A stretch of 27,326 bases of DNA from Symbiodinium natans. Lineage: Eukaryota; Sar; Dinophyceae; Suessiales; Symbiodiniaceae. The notes under the pieces were generated by a model. It was not told the DNA's origin. It did no database searches and saw nothing but the letters and a program-made list of their open reading frames with translations. The DNA lies in assembly GCA_905221605.1 (NCBI GenBank), contig CAJNDS010000996.1:16653-43978 (forward strand), given 5' to 3'. Positions 11,558 through 20,898 of this stretch are shown here, one piece after another (the first letter of the stretch is position 1; every line of letters starts with the position of its first letter). The position numbers and the translations under genes were made by a program.

Positions 11558-12318
11558 TCATGTCGCACACGGGCGAGTCTCCTGCTCTGCCGGAAACGCG
11601 CTGATGGCTTTGTTGTATCTCGTGATCTGAGGATCTACATGGTCAAGACAAACCTCATACCCTTGGCCTTTCAAGAAAGAAACTCTAGCATCGTCTATTG
11701 CTTTGCAACCCTGTTGATTCACAGCACCTTCTTTAAGCCAAGGTAGCCTCTCCCAAGAATGGCACGGATGCCCAGGGTTGGGCGAAACTTTTGGGCCCAT
11801 CTTAGGATGCGTCGCATAGCAGCATGGTACGAGAACCATGGGCCTCAGGCTTTCGGAGCAAGCTGCAGCAATCACCTCATCTGTGAGCAAGCCACACGCG
11901 TGACATGCCACAACGATGCAGTTGGAAGGCAAGCTGATCGACTGAGCAGCGTTGTCTACAGGCTTGCGCCTCAAATCGCAAACTTTCCAGACAAATCTGT
12001 GTTTCAGCTGTGGCCAGCATCTGATGGCACAGTCTGAAAGCTTCAGAGATACGGCAGACTGCCGCCGATCCATGGCAATGACTTTTGCCTGTGGCCACAT
12101 GAGAGCCAGAAACAAACCCAGTAGACCGCAACCTGCGCAAAGGTCTACCACCGTGTCAGGCGCATAATGTGTATTGTTGGAGTTCTGCCGCCGTGTCTGC
12201 CGCCGCACGAGGCATGCCACTTCATAAGCTTCAAAAAGCTCTTTCCGTTTCAGCTTGTTTGGAATTTCCCGAGCAATGGCCTCTCCAACTTCATAGAGCA
12301 ACGAAGCATCGCCACCTT
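11558..12318 (-). CDS. SAM-dependent methyltransferase, Methyltransf_32/GSTCD-like (exon)
   Basis: A frame of about 253 codons to a TGA at 11558. Counting from the TTG at 12322, motif I is VVDLCAGCGLLG at 58-69 (the glycine-rich SAM-binding loop). An acidic residue follows the next strand (IAMDRR, 82-87). HACGLLTDEVI is at 141-151 and VPCCY at 165-169. The H-A-C-G-x-x-(T/S)-D plus P-C-C pair is typical of the Methyltransf_32 group that includes GSTCD and METTL25-like proteins; the substrate is unknown. No ATG fits the start. A pyrimidine-containing acceptor (TTTCTGATTGCAAG|G) precedes the open part, so this is probably the last exon of a gene whose earlier exons lie to the right. The frame is intact and looks functional. 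Confidence 0.75.
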
Positions 12319-12329
12319 GCAATCAGAAA

Positions 12330-15300
12330 CTTAGGGTGAAATATGGGCTGAGCCAACTCTAGCCGAAGCCCCTCCAAGGTCAAAGCCAACATGCTACGAC
12401 CCAACCCCAAACATTTATTTTACCGTGAAAAACTAACACAGCATTTCAGGGCAAGATATCAACTTGCAATGTTGAGGGGAATGGAATATTATTTCTTTAA
12501 TAACATACGCAACGACTTGCGAAGCTTGCTGACTTGCCTTCCCGTGCAGCTCGCGCAAAGCTTCGTACATCACCAGACGAGATGCGATTCTTGGAAGTCT
12601 TGTTCCACCGTGATGCCGGCAAAGTGTGTCGCTCCAGGATTGCTGCTATTGCTTCGGAAGGAAACAGAAATGATAGTAAGACAGATAAAGCGAGTGCTGA
12701 CGGTGTTGGCCACAGCAGCCGGCGCATGCACTTCATGGCAGTGAGGCAAAGGTGCTCATGCAATTGCGCGCATGTGCGCGCATTTGCGCGCGCTCTCACC
12801 GGACCCACTAGCAGCCCGAGCCGAACACGAAGGCCGCAACGTTGGCTTCCCTTGATCTCCCCTCTACCCGTTTGCAAATATATTTAACTGATATTGATTG
12901 GCCTTGAGCCGGCGCGCGTGCGCAGCGCAGCATCTCTAGAGTAAGACGAGATAGTCAAAGCCACAGAAGCGCAGCAGCGCCGTGCAAAAACAAATCTGGG
13001 CACAGTCGTTTCTCGACCGAGATTAGATCTGCGGGGGTTCGTGCGCTCGCCCACAAACTGAGGACCTCATTGTCAGTATGTTTTACTGACATCGAACTCC
13101 TAGTTGCTTACAGGATAAACTGAGGCAAGAACGATGGTGTATGCCAGCGTAAGTGCAGCGAAGCAGGCGACCTGATACCTCCACAGGCTGAGCAATTGTG
13201 ACATGGACAACGCCAAAATCACGCTGGCCTTACTGGAGACAAACCGTAGATCAAGGCAACCTGCGCAAACGATTCATATATCACCGAAGGCCATGAACAA
13301 TGCTTCAAATCTGAGGCAGCATCGAAGGGCAACGTGATACCATAGTTGCCCTTCAGGAGGCTCCAAAAATCGCGCCGGACCTACGCGATAGTGCACACGA
13401 GCCACCATAGCTTGGTCCCACATCCCGTTGTAACCATGCCGGGCATGTATCTACGCACCGAGAAATCCCACGACCACCTCAACATTTGCGACGAGCACGG
13501 ACTGACCGCAGCCAGGTTATATCTTCATATGTCTTGATGTTGGTTGGATCGGGGATCGTGCCCATTCGCCCAGGAAGCCTATGTCGTTGGACGGCCAGTC
13601 GAGTGCATGGTCCCTTTTGAAACCACTGTTGACTACAGTGACTAAAGCACTGAGCTGGTTTCGGCTGAAGGCGCTAGGTCCCGTTGGCGCCTCGGGCCAA
13701 ATTAGGTAAGAAACAAACTTGCAAGATGTGGCTAAAGGGCATTAAGATGCAGAATTACAATCAACAACCCAGACGAGTTGAACACAGCAGTTGATAAGAT
13801 GGCATTTGACATAGTAAGAAATTTCGATAGGAAACACGCAGTCAAGAAGCCGGGTTATACTGTCCTTCGAAAAGGGTTGCGTGCCCAGCCGAAAGCCCAA
13901 AGAAGCTGAGGGTTGGCACCGGCGTGTAGGCGTACAAAATTCAACTTGCGATTTTTCGGCATCATGCTAGTTGACTTTTGGCACTGGTTGGCTGTCCCAC
14001 GGACGTTGCCGCCTCAAGCATGCCTCTTTCCGGCCCTCGCCCCTCCAGCAGCGCCATGACCTGACAGGAAGATGCGAGACCATGCAAAACAGCAAAACAT
14101 TGGATTTGAGAAACTTCTCGGAAAACGCGATTGACCGGCATATACCGGCATGTCCGTGGTGCCAGGGGCGTGGCAAACAGAAAGGTCACGCACCAGCAGG
14201 GCGTATATCTGTCGTATATCTGTCGCTCTCAAACGACATGATGGTAACTGGCTGTCAATTGAGAGACTTGGACCGCAACACCGTGGAGTCTGCCAACACC
14301 TTGGCCACCGTGTCAACGACCTAGGTCCCGATTTTTCAGATGCTGGCCAGTTGCTGTCGGGAGCTCACATAAACAAATGGCCAATAGGTCTCCAAAATGG
14401 GGCTTGCGTGGCTTACATGATGACCTGCATCTCTAGCAGATTATATACCACATGATGACATGCTCTAACCATGGATGGCATCAAGAAAGTGCATCGGGGC
14501 GGGGCTTCGTCCCCAGATTTTGGTAACGTAGTGTCGAGGAGTGTGAACCAGTAGTGGCCTCTGAACGGCTTGGAACTGCACACAAACTTACGAGCTTTCT
14601 GCACACCATCCCTAGACCATCCCTGGTTTGCAAGATTTTGCAAGCCAGTGGTGATGATCTCAGATCACGACCCGCGCAGCCATCCAACGACCCAAAGGCT
14701 GCGAATCGAAGGGCTCGTTCTGCACGCAATGCTTGGCTGTCCTAGACGCATCTATACGCGTCTGTCATCAGTAAATCATGGGGCACTCGAAGCGTTGAAT
14801 ATACATGAACATTCAAGCAGCTCCAAACATCTGGTGTCCTTCCCTTGCATCTCCGATAGCTGCGCCACCACATCAGAAGCACAGTTTAGAACCGCAGCTG
14901 TGGCAATATCCTTGCGTGGCGGGCGACAAACGAACTATGACAAGCAGTTGGCCGATGTCGATCACGTGCGCTTGCATGCACCGAGGGGAATGGCTGTAGC
15001 CAAGCCCTGCGAATCCAGCAAGGCTTCATATCCTGCATGCGCTGGCGCTTGGCGTGGTGCTACAAGCAGCCGAAGTGAAATATGAGCATGGGGCTTGCCC
15101 TCAGCTGTGAAACAACATCGTGAGAAAGGCACTTGTGAATGGGATTTTGTGCGCGCACGCGCGCTTGCTACTCTGTTGCTCCTTCCCAAGCAGACTCCGC
15201 CACCAACTGAAGCTCTGCCATACTTGCACGGCCTCGTTGTACGACGTGACAATACGTGACACATACAGTATAGGGCTCCCAATGCTGCGTGGATCTTGAC

Positions 15301-15356
15301 TAGTGACTAGTGACTAAGCCGGAGCCCAGGCCTGCAAGGATACAACATAACTAAGA
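12330..15356. other. about 3 kb without a recognised gene
   Basis: The nearest part should contain intron or upstream exons of the methyltransferase gene. A consensus GC donor (GGGAAG|GCAAGT, minus strand, near 12545-12555) is the only splice-like site I noted, and its phase does not fit the 12318 exon. A short CG/CA alternating run (about 12762-12800) could form Z-DNA. A two-copy tandem of CGTATATCTGT lies at 14202-14223. Nothing else is supported. Confidence 0.4.
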
Positions 15357-15512
15357 ACAGGAACAATAACAAAACACAAGAACAAGAATAACAACACGAA
15401 CAAGAACAAGAACAATAATAATAATAATAGTAATAACAGCAGCAGCAGCAGCGGCAGCGGCAGCGGCAGTGGCAGCAGCGGCAGCGGATGGCAGCGGCAG
15501 CGGATGGCAGCG
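15357..15512. repeat. compound microsatellite (AAC/AAG, AAT, CAG/GGCAGC)
   Basis: On the plus strand AACAAG-type units pass into AATAAT, then CAGCAG, then GGCAGC and GGATGGCAGC units. On the minus strand, the direction in which the neighbouring retroelement block reads, it follows the last ORF and so sits where a non-LTR element would have its 3' tail. Confidence 0.9.
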
Positions 15513-15519
15513 GCATCCG

Positions 15520-16023
15520 TCAAGGTATCGACCTGTTTGTCTTCCCTCTCGCCAGCCTAGATGTTGTTCCAGATGGCAGACAAAACTGCAGAGCCGTGAG
15601 GCCACTCTTGTGCTTCGTTCTGCCGAGCTCTCCAGCACTTCGTCTGCCGAAAAAGTAAGCCTTCTCGGTGTGACGTATGCCTTCTCTGGTCCAACTATAG
15701 CTGCCTGCTCCTGCCTGCTCTCTGGGAGGTAGATGGTAGTCGGGACAAAGAGAGACTCCATCAGGATTTCCAGCACGACTTCGCGGGGTAGGGGAGGCAT
15801 AGCACTGGGCGTGGCCAGGAGGCGACCTCACTCGGCTACGTTCTTTGTAGATTTTTTCGAGCCAGGCTTTGGATGCTTGGAGCTGAGGCACGTGCGTGGC
15901 AAGACAACCGAGCGTCTGAGGCATAGGCTGATGCACAGGCATTGCGATATGATACTGACCTCGGAAAAGAGAGAGTTTAGGAGGACAGATTAGGATGTGC
16001 ATGAAAAGCATGATGTGAGCCAT
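15520..16023 (-). pseudogene. unassigned protein-like segment, frame-broken
   Basis: Upstream of the hairpin at 15810-15840 the frame reads ASKAWLEKIYKERS. Downstream the better protein-like reading is in another frame, beginning MPPLPREVVLEILMESL and continuing to about 15530. The break is near the hairpin, but removing a hairpin-sized unit with its GCC repeat (21 bases) would not shift the frame, so a separate indel is also needed. No domain is recognised. It is the most 3' coding-like part of the block. Confidence 0.4.
15810..15840 (+). repeat. hairpin element HP-a
   Basis: Core AGGAGGCGACCTCACTC at 15817-15833. The outer stem CGTGGCC/GGCTACG has seven pairs, one of them G-T. On the minus strand it is read through as RVRSPPG. 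Confidence 0.85.
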
Positions 16024-16134
16024 GAGATATGTAGGCGCATTAGTGTAGACTTGATGATGATATTTATTCCCGCGTGGTCTGGTTTCTGAGAAGTGGCAGG
16101 TTGACTCTGCCTAGTCTGTACAAAGATTGTGATT

Positions 16135-16164
16135 TGAGTCAGGAGGAGACCTCACTTGAACTCA
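16135..16164 (+). repeat. hairpin element HP-b
   Basis: Core AGGAGGAGACCTCACT at 16141-16156. The outer stem is TGAGT/ACTCA (16135-16139 with 16160-16164), with CA/TG possible inside. On the minus strand the core supplies the TGA that ends the ORF at 16152. Confidence 0.8.
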
Positions 16165-16777
16165 GCAGACGGCGCTGTAGCCGATAGGCCCGCTGCCTTC
16201 AGAATAGCGTGGCGGAATACTGCCCTCCTCTCTGGCGTAAGCATCTTGAAGGCCAGAATCCAGGGGACCGATTGATCTATCACTTCGTTAGCCAGAGGGG
16301 AGATTATGACGAGCAGTCTGGACTGGGTTTTCGGGTCTTCCGGAAAATGAGATTCGATCTGCCCTTTGAGCTGGAGAGTGAGATGGAGCTTGCCATATTT
16401 CTCTGGCACGGTCGTATTGTGCCAGAGGACTTCAATTGATAGGATCTCAGCGGCTGTGATGGGATGCGACAGCCAGGTCCTGCCCAGCTGAAGGTCAGCC
16501 GTCATCTGTTGGTGATCATCCACGTCCAGAAGGTCACTTGCTTCCAGAAGGTGTTCTTCGTAGCAGAGGAGACGGAGCTCGAAGCTGGAGTGAATGAGAC
16601 ATAAGCTGCTTGCAGTCTTCGTCCGAGACTAGCTGAACTTGGTGCGTGCTTCGCTGCGGATCTGGGTGTCAGGCCTGGAGCGTAGTGTCCTGAGGGTTGC
16701 TGCTTAGCAAAGGGATAGAGCTGACTGATCCCTGATAGAGGCGTGAAGCGTGAAGTGCTATCGCAAGCTCGTGCCAC
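16152..16777 (-). pseudogene. unassigned ORF, about 200 codons with one frameshift
   Basis: Two overlapping frames join near 16515. The first ends in NTFWKQVTFW, and the second begins DVDDHQQMTADLQLG and runs through IEVLWHNTTVPEKYGKLHL to SATAPSAEFK. The TGA at its end belongs to the hairpin at 16135-16164. Downstream of that hairpin, codons remain open for about 50 residues. I recognise no family. It probably continues the polyprotein-like reading from 16879-18742. Confidence 0.45.
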
Positions 16778-16845
16778 AGGGAAGTAAATTTTCGCTCGCT
16801 ACCTGTCTGATCGGAGTCTTGAAATCTGTTTGGCAGTGCGCTTTT

Positions 16846-16890
16846 GACTTGCCTGTGCCTGTGCTTCAGGAGGAGACCTCACTCGACTTG
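16846..16890 (+). repeat. hairpin element HP-c between direct repeats
   Basis: Core AGGAGGAGACCTCACTC at 16868-16884. It has little outer stem but lies between direct repeats GACTTG (16846-16851 and 16885-16890). One unit is 39 bases, or 13 codons. On the minus strand the core supplies an in-frame TGA. Confidence 0.8.
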
Positions 16891-17423
16891 TAAGGACTCT
16901 AGGAGTCCCAGACATCTGCAGAAAGGGAAATTGTAGTGTCCCTGAAGATCCTTTGAGCCTTGTCGACGCCCGATGGAGTTTTTAGCAGCGAGTAGAAATG
17001 AATGCTGTACAGTAGGAGGGACCTGTCTATGATGATCAGTGAATGCCTGCTTGGCTGCCTTGATTGCTAGCTTGTCCTCAGCAAGGTACTCCAGGGAAGA
17101 GAAGAGACCTCTGATGTGTTCGGCCACGGAGGTAGTCGCTTTGTGAGGAATCGGAGGGTCTCTATTCTGCCACGCTGATGCATCCAAAGCCAGAAAGAAG
17201 GGGAAGTCGATGCTCGACTCTGGAGAGATCCTTCGACCTAGATTTGCCCAACCGCAGTCTCGAACGTAGTAACCCAAGAGGGCCGCTTTCAATACAAGCA
17301 GTATCAGCAGGTAGCACTCATCCATGTTTGGCCGTAGATATGGAGGTAGGTTATCGAGGGGTTGGACTTTCTCCACCATAATGCCGTACGCCTGTTGGTA
17401 CAGCAGAAATTTGGGAGGACCTG

Positions 17424-17467
17424 CATCTCCTCGCCAGGAGGTGACCTCACTCGGCGTAGGGGAGATG
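17424..17467 (+). repeat. hairpin element HP-d
   Basis: Core AGGAGGTGACCTCACTC at 17436-17452. The inner outer-stem is CGCC/GGCG (17432-17435 with 17453-17456). Further out, CATCTCC/GGAGATG (17424-17430 with 17461-17467) pairs perfectly. Read through in frame on the minus strand as PSEVTSW. Confidence 0.9.
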
Positions 17468-18283
17468 GGGAAGTCCAGTGGATTGACCGTGGAGGCGACT
17501 CGGATTTGGATGGCAAATAGGTTCGCCATTTTGGGCACCATCTCCGGGAAAAGACGAGCCAGATCAAGTTCAGCCTCATGAGCTTGAAGGCCGTCTTGCG
17601 CGCCCTCTTCAGGTGGAGCCACCACCGCCAGTTTGAACACAGAGTAAAACTCGCCACCCTTGAAGTTGTAGACGGCCCTAGTGACGCCTTTCATGGATGT
17701 AGTGCGGTTCAGTTTCAGTGTCATCTCCACTGGGTCTGCGTCGAGTTTCTGCACTTGTACGTGAACTTGCAGCTCCAGCGGAAATTCGGTGGGGTATGAG
17801 AAGGGAAAGGAGTGAATGATCTTCTTGCCCTTTTCTTGTTCCTTCTTGGTGGCAATTCGAGCGTTGACCGTTTCAGAAGGAAGAACAACTCCTTGGTGAA
17901 CCGGATAGTCCAAGAACTCAATTGGCGGGGGAGCTGCTTTGGTGAGGTTGATAACCTGAAGGGGACGTTCGAGCATCGTCGTCAGCATTCTCCTGAAATG
18001 TTGTCGGCCTTCTGGTAGGAGGAGAGGGCGGGGGAGGGGGATGCCTGATGATGCACTCCTTGAGTCCGACTCCAGCTCCCGTGTACTCTGAAGATCTTGG
18101 CTTCTTACTGGTTGCCCACGGTGGGGCATCCGAGTCAGAGTCTTCCTTGCAGGTTTCTTGCCTGCCCACTCCCTCTCCCGCATAGGGCTGTGGCTTGTGC
18201 TCGTGAGCCGCTTGACTTCCAGTGGCGTTCTCGGATTTGTTAGAAGAAGCAGGTGTAGCCGAAGATGCCGCTTCTGTGCCCGG

Positions 18284-18324
18284 CTGCCCACTCCTCGGAG
18301 GAGACCTCACGCTGGAGTGAGCAG
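18284..18324 (+). repeat. hairpin element HP-e
   Basis: Core GGAGGAGACCTCAC at 18297-18310. The outer stem CTGC-C-CACTCC/GGAGTG-A-GCAG has ten pairs around one mismatch (18284-18294 with 18314-18324). Read through as SSVRSPPR on the minus strand. Confidence 0.9.
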
Positions 18325-19006
18325 ACTGGGAAGTTTCGACGGATATCAGGGAGAGTGACGAGAGATGCTTGTAGACGTCGAGAGTGGGGAGGGTGGCCAG
18401 GTCGTCTGCTGTGAGGCCTGGCTTCTTGATGCCCAGGGCTTCCAGTCTCTTGCTTTCCTTGTCGGCCTTGCGCTGAGTGGAGATCGGTCGGCGGGACTGT
18501 CTTGCCATCATGCTCTTGGAGATTTCTCTGAGACCTTTTTCCCATCTGTAGCTCATAGCTCTGATCTCGTCCATGCGCTTGTGAGAGATAGGGACATAGT
18601 TCGAGGGGAGCAATCTGTCAGCTTCCGTGCATATGTTGGAAGCCAGGTCGAAAGCCGGGTAGAGGCTTTCGAAGGTCTTTTCTTCGGAGCTGTTCTGGCT
18701 TTCTTGGCTTTGAGCCCAATCCTGCTGATCTTTTGGCTGCATTGCTGGTCCGAACTTGTATTGTTCTGCACCGCAGTTGAGGATTGTGAAAGTTAAATTA
18801 AATTAGATAAAAGTGGCAGCTGTCTGAGCGCTCAGCACTTCTTGGAGTACACCTGAATGACATGGGTTAATTCAGAGCGGAAAGGAAAGAAGTGTGCGGC
18901 CGTGCTTGAATGGGCTCTTTAGTGCAGACTTTGTTTGTTTTCTGCAGGCTCAGGCTTGGCACTCAACGTCGGGTGACATGGAAATTGTACATGACGGTGC
19001 TTCCTG

Positions 19007-19033
19007 CCAGCAGGAGGAGACCTCACACGCTGG
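19007..19033 (+). repeat. hairpin element HP-f
   Basis: Core AGGAGGAGACCTCACAC at 19012-19028. The outer stem is CCAGC/GCTGG (19007-19011 with 19029-19033). Confidence 0.85.
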
Positions 19034-19034
19034 T

Positions 19035-19310
19035 TCAAAATTTTAGCCGAGCTCTCAATGAGAGTCTGCTACCAGTACCTGGAGCGGGCCTGTTGGACTG
19101 CCCAGGCGTCCCTGCACCCAAAGCAACAGTGCCACAGATGTCCTTGCTATGGCATTGGTCACAGCCGGCACCACAAGAAGATGTTGAAGGCGTAGGTGCC
19201 GATGCTTTGGCGAGCGCCTGAGTCGTTGTTGCCTGGCCAGTAGTCGTGTTGGTATAGGTGCCAGGGGCGTTGTCGATGGCGAGAATCGTGCCCTCTGGGT
19301 TGTTGGCCAT
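19035..19310 (-). CDS. small ORF with Cys cluster, function unknown
   Basis: Begins with an ATG (MANNPEGTILAIDNAPGTY) and runs 91 codons. It is rich in Thr and Ala and carries CGAGCDQCHSKDIC, a C-x3-C-x2-C-x5-C cluster that might bind zinc. It ends just before the hairpin at 19007-19033. No family is recognised; it may be a fragment of a larger ORF. Confidence 0.35.
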   Translation of the reverse strand: MANNPEGTILAIDNAPGTYTNTTTGQATTTQALAKASAPTPSTSSCGAGCDQCHSKDICGTVALGAGTPGQSNRPAPGTGSRLSLRARLKF

Positions 19311-19625
19311 GGCTTATGATGCAGGATTGCAGGTCGCCTGATGAGCAGAGCTGGCTATAGGTGGACCAGGGGCTCCAATCAGCTTCCACAGCAATGCTGC
19401 TAGTCTCATGCTTGGGCAGCGCAAGGCTGACCCTTCGCGAGCCTTGGTCTGATCTCTGATCAGGTAGGGAATCGAGATGCGTCCAGCCTCAGGGTTTCGA
19501 CAGGAGAGCTGAATTTGACGAAGATGGCGCCAGCTTATTCAGAGGGAGCAGGTTTTCCGGCGTTTGGCTGAGCAAGCTGTGGTCCGGATGGTCTAATGAG
19601 GTTAGCCTCGTGATTGCCTCTGTTT

Positions 19626-19653
19626 CTCCCAGGAGGAGACCTCGACTCGGGAG
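19626..19653 (+). repeat. hairpin element HP-g
   Basis: Core AGGAGGAGACCTCGACTC at 19631-19648, with one extra G. The outer stem is CTCCC/GGGAG (19626-19630 with 19649-19653). Confidence 0.85.
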
Positions 19654-19708
19654 TTGAGGTGAGGCTAGGTTTTTTGAAATGCCTAGAAATTAGGCAGACA
19701 GAATTGGC

Positions 19709-19739
19709 GCATGTCAGGAGGCGACCTCAACTCGCGTGC
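19709..19739 (+). repeat. hairpin element HP-h
   Basis: Core AGGAGGCGACCTCAACTC at 19716-19733. The outer stem GCATG(T)C/GCGTGC has one wobble pair and one bulged T. It lies just after the stop of the ORF at 19750. Confidence 0.75.
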
Positions 19740-19749
19740 TAGAGGAAAA

Positions 19750-20841
19750 TCAGTCCTCCTGGCTCTTTGTTCTCAAAGAGTCAAGCTGGTCTCTTAGCGC
19801 TTGCATCTGCGGAGACCTCCGAAGGCCCTCTCTGCGCATGGTGACTCCAATCAGATTCCAGACCGAGTTGTTGGCCAGAAGGCGGAATGCGTGCATGGCC
19901 TCATGATCTTCGCCTATTGTCAATGCCAGCTCCAATAGGAAGGCTATGACCGGCTTTTCGTCCGCAAGGTTCGTCTTCAACGGTCTAGACGGACGGAGCT
20001 TGGTCAGTTGGTCCTGGTCCAGCTTGAGCATGGCCGCAAGCTGCGTGGATACAACCTTCGGCGAGAGAGGTGGACGCTTCACGTCGACCACAGTCTTCTT
20101 CTGCTTGGAGTCCCATCGCATGTAGTTCCAATAATAGGGAGGGTTCTCGTCCGTGTGATGCCTGCCCCTGATGGTCAGGGCGCTCGCGAGGGTGACAATC
20201 TCAGTGTCCTTGTCCATGTTTGCGCTCTCATCGCTCATGTGGTCGAAGGATTCCACTCTGGAGTGCAACTCGTGCAGTAGTCCGATGAACAAGGCCTGCC
20301 TGACAGGCGTGTCTGGGATATTTTGGGCCCTATCTGACCGCCACTTTTGCTGTATGCTGGCCAGAGCAGGGACAACACTTCCGGTCTGACGCACGGTGGC
20401 GTAGAAGATCCATCCATGATGATAGCGCAAGGCTGCCTCGTGATTCAGAAGGGCCAAAATGACGCTGGCGATGAGATCCATGAGTGTCTTAGCCACCTGC
20501 TGGGATGTCTGGGCGCCATTCCGAGGGCCCCGTGGTTGTCTGGATCTCTGACGTCGCCCAGATCTGTCGGATTTCCTGGGTCTTAAGGGGACGCGGGTCG
20601 GCATGGCTTCGTCCTTGTCCGAGTCTGGCTTGTCCTGGCGTCTCTGCTTGGGAGGTCTGTGAAGATCATGTTCTGGAACAAGTTCTCTCGAGGTTGACCT
20701 TTCGGGAATGGTAGCCCGCATGGCCATGGGCTGCCAACGATGGGAGGGTGCTACAGAGCACTTTGCATAGTGCGGGGTTATTTCGTAGCTCCTGGTGAGC
20801 TTGCTCCATAACGCTGTCGGATCATTTGAGAAGCGCTGCAT
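19750..20841 (-). CDS. ORF of about 363 codons, retroelement-associated, function unknown
   Basis: The best start is the ATG at 20841 (MQRFSNDPTALWSKL); the open frame reaches 20877 only by using GTG codons within a hairpin. Residues after a basic linker (RRQRSRQPRGPRNG) form a helical-looking region with HHGWIFYATVRQTGSVVPAL, ALFIGLLHELHSRVESF and YYWNYMRWDSKQK. The C-terminal part reads FRLLANNSVWNLIGVTMRRE. I have seen similar layouts in predicted proteins of dinoflagellate genomes, but I know no named domain or function. It is the longest unbroken frame in the block and ends at a natural TGA a few bases before a hairpin. The hairpin at 20854-20888 lies just upstream of the ATG. Confidence 0.55.
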   Translation of the reverse strand: MQRFSNDPTALWSKLTRSYEITPHYAKCSVAPSHRWQPMAMRATIPERSTSRELVPEHDLHRPPKQRRQDKPDSDKDEAMPTRVPLRPRKSDRSGRRQRSRQPRGPRNGAQTSQQVAKTLMDLIASVILALLNHEAALRYHHGWIFYATVRQTGSVVPALASIQQKWRSDRAQNIPDTPVRQALFIGLLHELHSRVESFDHMSDESANMDKDTEIVTLASALTIRGRHHTDENPPYYWNYMRWDSKQKKTVVDVKRPPLSPKVVSTQLAAMLKLDQDQLTKLRPSRPLKTNLADEKPVIAFLLELALTIGEDHEAMHAFRLLANNSVWNLIGVTMRREGLRRSPQMQALRDQLDSLRTKSQED

Positions 20842-20853
20842 TTTATCGTGCTT

Positions 20854-20888
20854 TCCGATCCCAGGAGGAGACCTCACTCGGGAATGGA
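20854..20888 (+). repeat. hairpin element HP-i
   Basis: Core AGGAGGAGACCTCACTC at 20863-20879. The outer stem is TCCC/GGGA (20859-20862 with 20880-20883), then TCC/GGA after a two-base internal loop. It lies just upstream of the ATG at 20841. Confidence 0.85.
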
Positions 20889-20898
20889 CGTTTGTTGA

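Larger units (their letters stand above)
16879..18742 (-). pseudogene. unassigned ORF, about 600 codons with a frameshift
   Basis: It starts with a genuine ATG at 18742 (MQPKDQQDWAQSQESQ). An N-terminal part rich in Gln, Ser and Arg is followed by a Pro-rich stretch (HPPPPPSPP). The reading then changes frame between about 18055 and 17925 and continues as APPPIEFLDYPVHQGVVL to LESLQVE at 16879. The second part has segments with a globular look (PVEMTLKLNRTTSMKGV, MDECYLLILLVLKAALL) but no domain I can name. Hairpins lie within it at 18284-18324 and 17424-17467. The terminal TGA is supplied by a third hairpin at 16868, and the same frame stays open after that stop for about 65 codons. It may be a gag-like ORF, but that is a guess from position. 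Confidence 0.5.
19311..19749. other. spacer between ORFs holding two hairpins
   Basis: No convincing coding frame. It contains the hairpins at 19626-19653 and 19709-19739, the closest pair in the window. Confidence 0.4.

Noticed and set aside
12497-12877. Possible upstream exon of the methyltransferase gene ending at a GC donor
   Set aside because: The donor phase does not fit the acceptor of the methyltransferase exon and no motif supports the reading.
14202-14223. Two tandem copies of CGTATATCTGT
   Set aside because: Too short and too few copies to support anything beyond slippage.
18284-18324. Excision of HP-e at the CAGC direct repeat, as for HP-c
   Set aside because: The unit would be 33 bases or another length depending on the repeat chosen, and the joined reading is not better than the present one; the inverted flanks are the clearer signal there.
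19807-19818. CGGAG-AC-CTCCG short palindrome inside the 363-codon ORF
   Set aside because: It lacks the triloop and flanks of the hairpin family and is within the range of chance.
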